From: Phylloscopus collybita
Taxonomy: Eukaryota; Chordata; Aves; Passeriformes; Phylloscopidae
DNA length: 64,000 nucleotides
Assembly: GCA_027886175.1 (NCBI GenBank)
Contig: JAJNNQ010000137.1
Span: 38,674,001-38,738,000, forward strand
Direction of reading: 5' to 3'
Shown: one piece after another, positions 62,201 to 64,000 of the stretch
Layout of the letters: each line of letters begins with the position of its first letter
Numbering within the stretch: position 1 is the stretch's first letter
The notes under the pieces: model-generated
Database searches by the model: none
Told to the model about the DNA's origin: nothing
The model's input: the letters and a program-made list of their open reading frames with translations, nothing else
Translations under genes and position numbers: made by a program

Positions 62201-64000
62201 CAGTCTAGCATGTAAAGGTCAAAAAGTTTTTGCTTCACTTTCCTTAGACAAAATTCCTATATCTTTTACTGCAGTTTTCACTTTGCACTTCCTGACTTGA
62301 AGCACAAGCAGGACAAAATGAATAGAACAGATAACTGTCTGCCAAATCTGTATCTTTGATTGCAGTGGCTGGGGTAAGCTTTATGTGTAAATAGTATGAG
62401 CATTTTGTGTTGATGTGTGACTCGCTGTTCTGTGTTCCTGCCTGGATCCAGTGTCAACTCACCTCAAAAATTCTGACCCAATATGAGTAAGTTCTTTTAC
62501 AGGCAGTATTGATTACTGCTGTGTATTTCTGAGACACCTGAAACCTTGTCAGTGCAATGTTACGAGAATGTTCTGCCCCTTCTCCAACAGCTTCACGTTC
62601 TAAAACATTTATGCACCTTTGCAAGGCTGAAAAATGTGTTTTTAGCCATTTTGATTCCATAGATTAGATTCTGTTGCACCACACCACACTCCTGGAGCAT
62701 GGAGGAGATCAGACAGCAGGGCTGTGACATATTTTAATATGTGAAGCGTGAAGGTGAAAACTGCAGTCAGCAGTGCCAGTCAAATGGATTAATGCTGTAG
62801 CTGAAACTGGAAAAAAAATATTAGGGCAGGGTAAACTGATCATTTGCAGTATATTCTTTTAAATTATTGAACTCTCTCCTCTTAATTTTAATGATTGGAG
62901 AAATAAGGACTGGGATTCATTTTGTCCAGTTGTAGATACCTATTAGCTGGGTGTGCAAGTTTGCAGTACAGATTTGAGCTGGTTTCACAGCCGGCAGATA
63001 GGCAATTAATCTTATTTTAATTCAACCTCTGTTATAGGATGGGATGACTCATCTTCTGAGGGAGCTGTTTCTTGCTGTTGACTGTGAAGGAACATAGTGT
63101 CTGTCAATTAAATTAGGGCAGATGAACCTACCATGCAGCTTTGCTGTGTACATCTCTTGAAAATAGAAGCCATATCTGAAACTCAAAGTGCTTAAGGGAA
63201 ATGCAGAAGTAGTTCACAGAAATGGAAACAAGAAATCACTTGGTGGAGCTGTATGTGCATTGGTAGTGAATCAGAGCTGATTAATGTCTATAGTTATAGA
63301 TCTGATGTTTTTATAGTTATCTGGTTTTCCCCAATAAACAGTGTATGTTGGGTTTTTTGTCAGGAGGAAAGGAAGATACTTGTCTTCCTCTTAAGCAGAT
63401 GGTTCAGTGAATGGGTCAGACATGCTTTTGCTGCATGGATGTATGTTAATTTGAAAAATAAATGGTAAAGTATGTGAAAAGTGTAAAATTATTTTGCTTG
63501 ATTCTGACATATGAAACCCCCATCTACGTAAATATTAACTCACTGGGTCTTTTGCCAAACCAAACAGAGGTATTACTTCAGGAAAATAAATCTTAGAAGG
63601 AAAAATTACTAAGAATTTGATTGCATGTTTAATGAAGATTAGTACTTAGATCACAGTGATCAGTTTTGTAAAAACTGGTGGCCAAGTATTTAATTAGATA
63701 ATATCTATTTAATGTGTTTTGCAGTGGAATTTTTAAGTAAAGACCATTTAAATTACATTTAAAACATTCATTTGCAGATTTCAGTAGAAGAAGTCTGGTG
63801 GCATGGTATGTGCAATACGGCCTTCTTGGTTTTCATGGGAAGCTATTGCACTGCTTACTGCAAAGCTGTGAGCCCGAGGGGATGGCTCTGTGTCTCTATG
63901 AGATCAATATCATAATTAGAGAAAAAAATGTTCTACAATATGATGTATCTTAAATTAACCTTTCAAAGTATTTTGTAGGCGGTCAGGCTTCCCAAATCAT
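59269..64000. other. Unique non-coding DNA, no gene seen
   Basis: Ordinary AT-rich sequence with a 13-A run at 60286-60298 and short chance frames. A somewhat GC-richer patch at about 61380-61520 has no recognisable exon or repeat. No feature continues across the right edge that I can identify. Confidence 0.5.

Noticed and set aside
1..64000. Prokaryotic features, CRISPR arrays, tRNA or rRNA genes
   Set aside because: No regularly spaced repeats, no tRNA box pairs recognised by eye and no operon-like gene packing. The repeat content is that of a bird nuclear genome.

Overview
This window looks like non-coding nuclear DNA from a bird. It is AT-rich and poor in CpG. Every long reading frame is interrupted: the longest open frames are about 120 codons and have no family signature, as expected by chance in 64 kb of such DNA. 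The avian call rests on dispersed repeats. There are three truncated CR1 LINE tails, all on the minus strand and beginning with the CATAGAAT-type octamer that is the reverse complement of the CR1 3' end. There is also one solo LTR of the bird ERVL-like type, recognised by its TGT...ACA ends, its conserved TTCTTATCTCAACCC block and an imperfect 5-bp target duplication. The species cannot be fixed from the sequence alone.

Layout. Positions 1-9,240 are unique DNA with one CR1 tail (4422-4538) and a short AT repeat. A 9-bp minisatellite lies at 9242-9303. A relic resembling the amniote MIR SINE lies at 12200-12343, and an L2/MIR-type tail at 23184-23246. The best gene evidence is at 23368-23585. 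This is a 218-bp stretch with a splice acceptor, one open frame and a donor. It is followed at 25274 by a second candidate exon that continues the frame for 12 codons to a stop. I do not recognise the encoded peptide.

From 25.3 to 43 kb the sequence is again mostly unique. It contains a 202-base strictly G/T tract (30383-30584), a CR1 copy that appears internally deleted (33344-33571), a near-perfect 22-bp hairpin (34962-35012) beside an unusual CpG cluster (35171-35284), an older CR1 copy (40461-40720) and a 27-bp tandem duplication (42397-42446). The solo LTR is at 43416-43834. The last 20 kb hold a 32-T homopolymer (48780-48811) and a CCCT microsatellite (59211-59268), and otherwise nothing I can name.

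The window reads as a long intron or gene-poor intergenic stretch, with at most the end of one small gene on the plus strand near 23-25 kb. I found no operon, CRISPR array, tRNA, rRNA or other genetic system. The items most worth checking are the exon pair, the hairpin with its CpG-rich neighbour, and the G/T tract.
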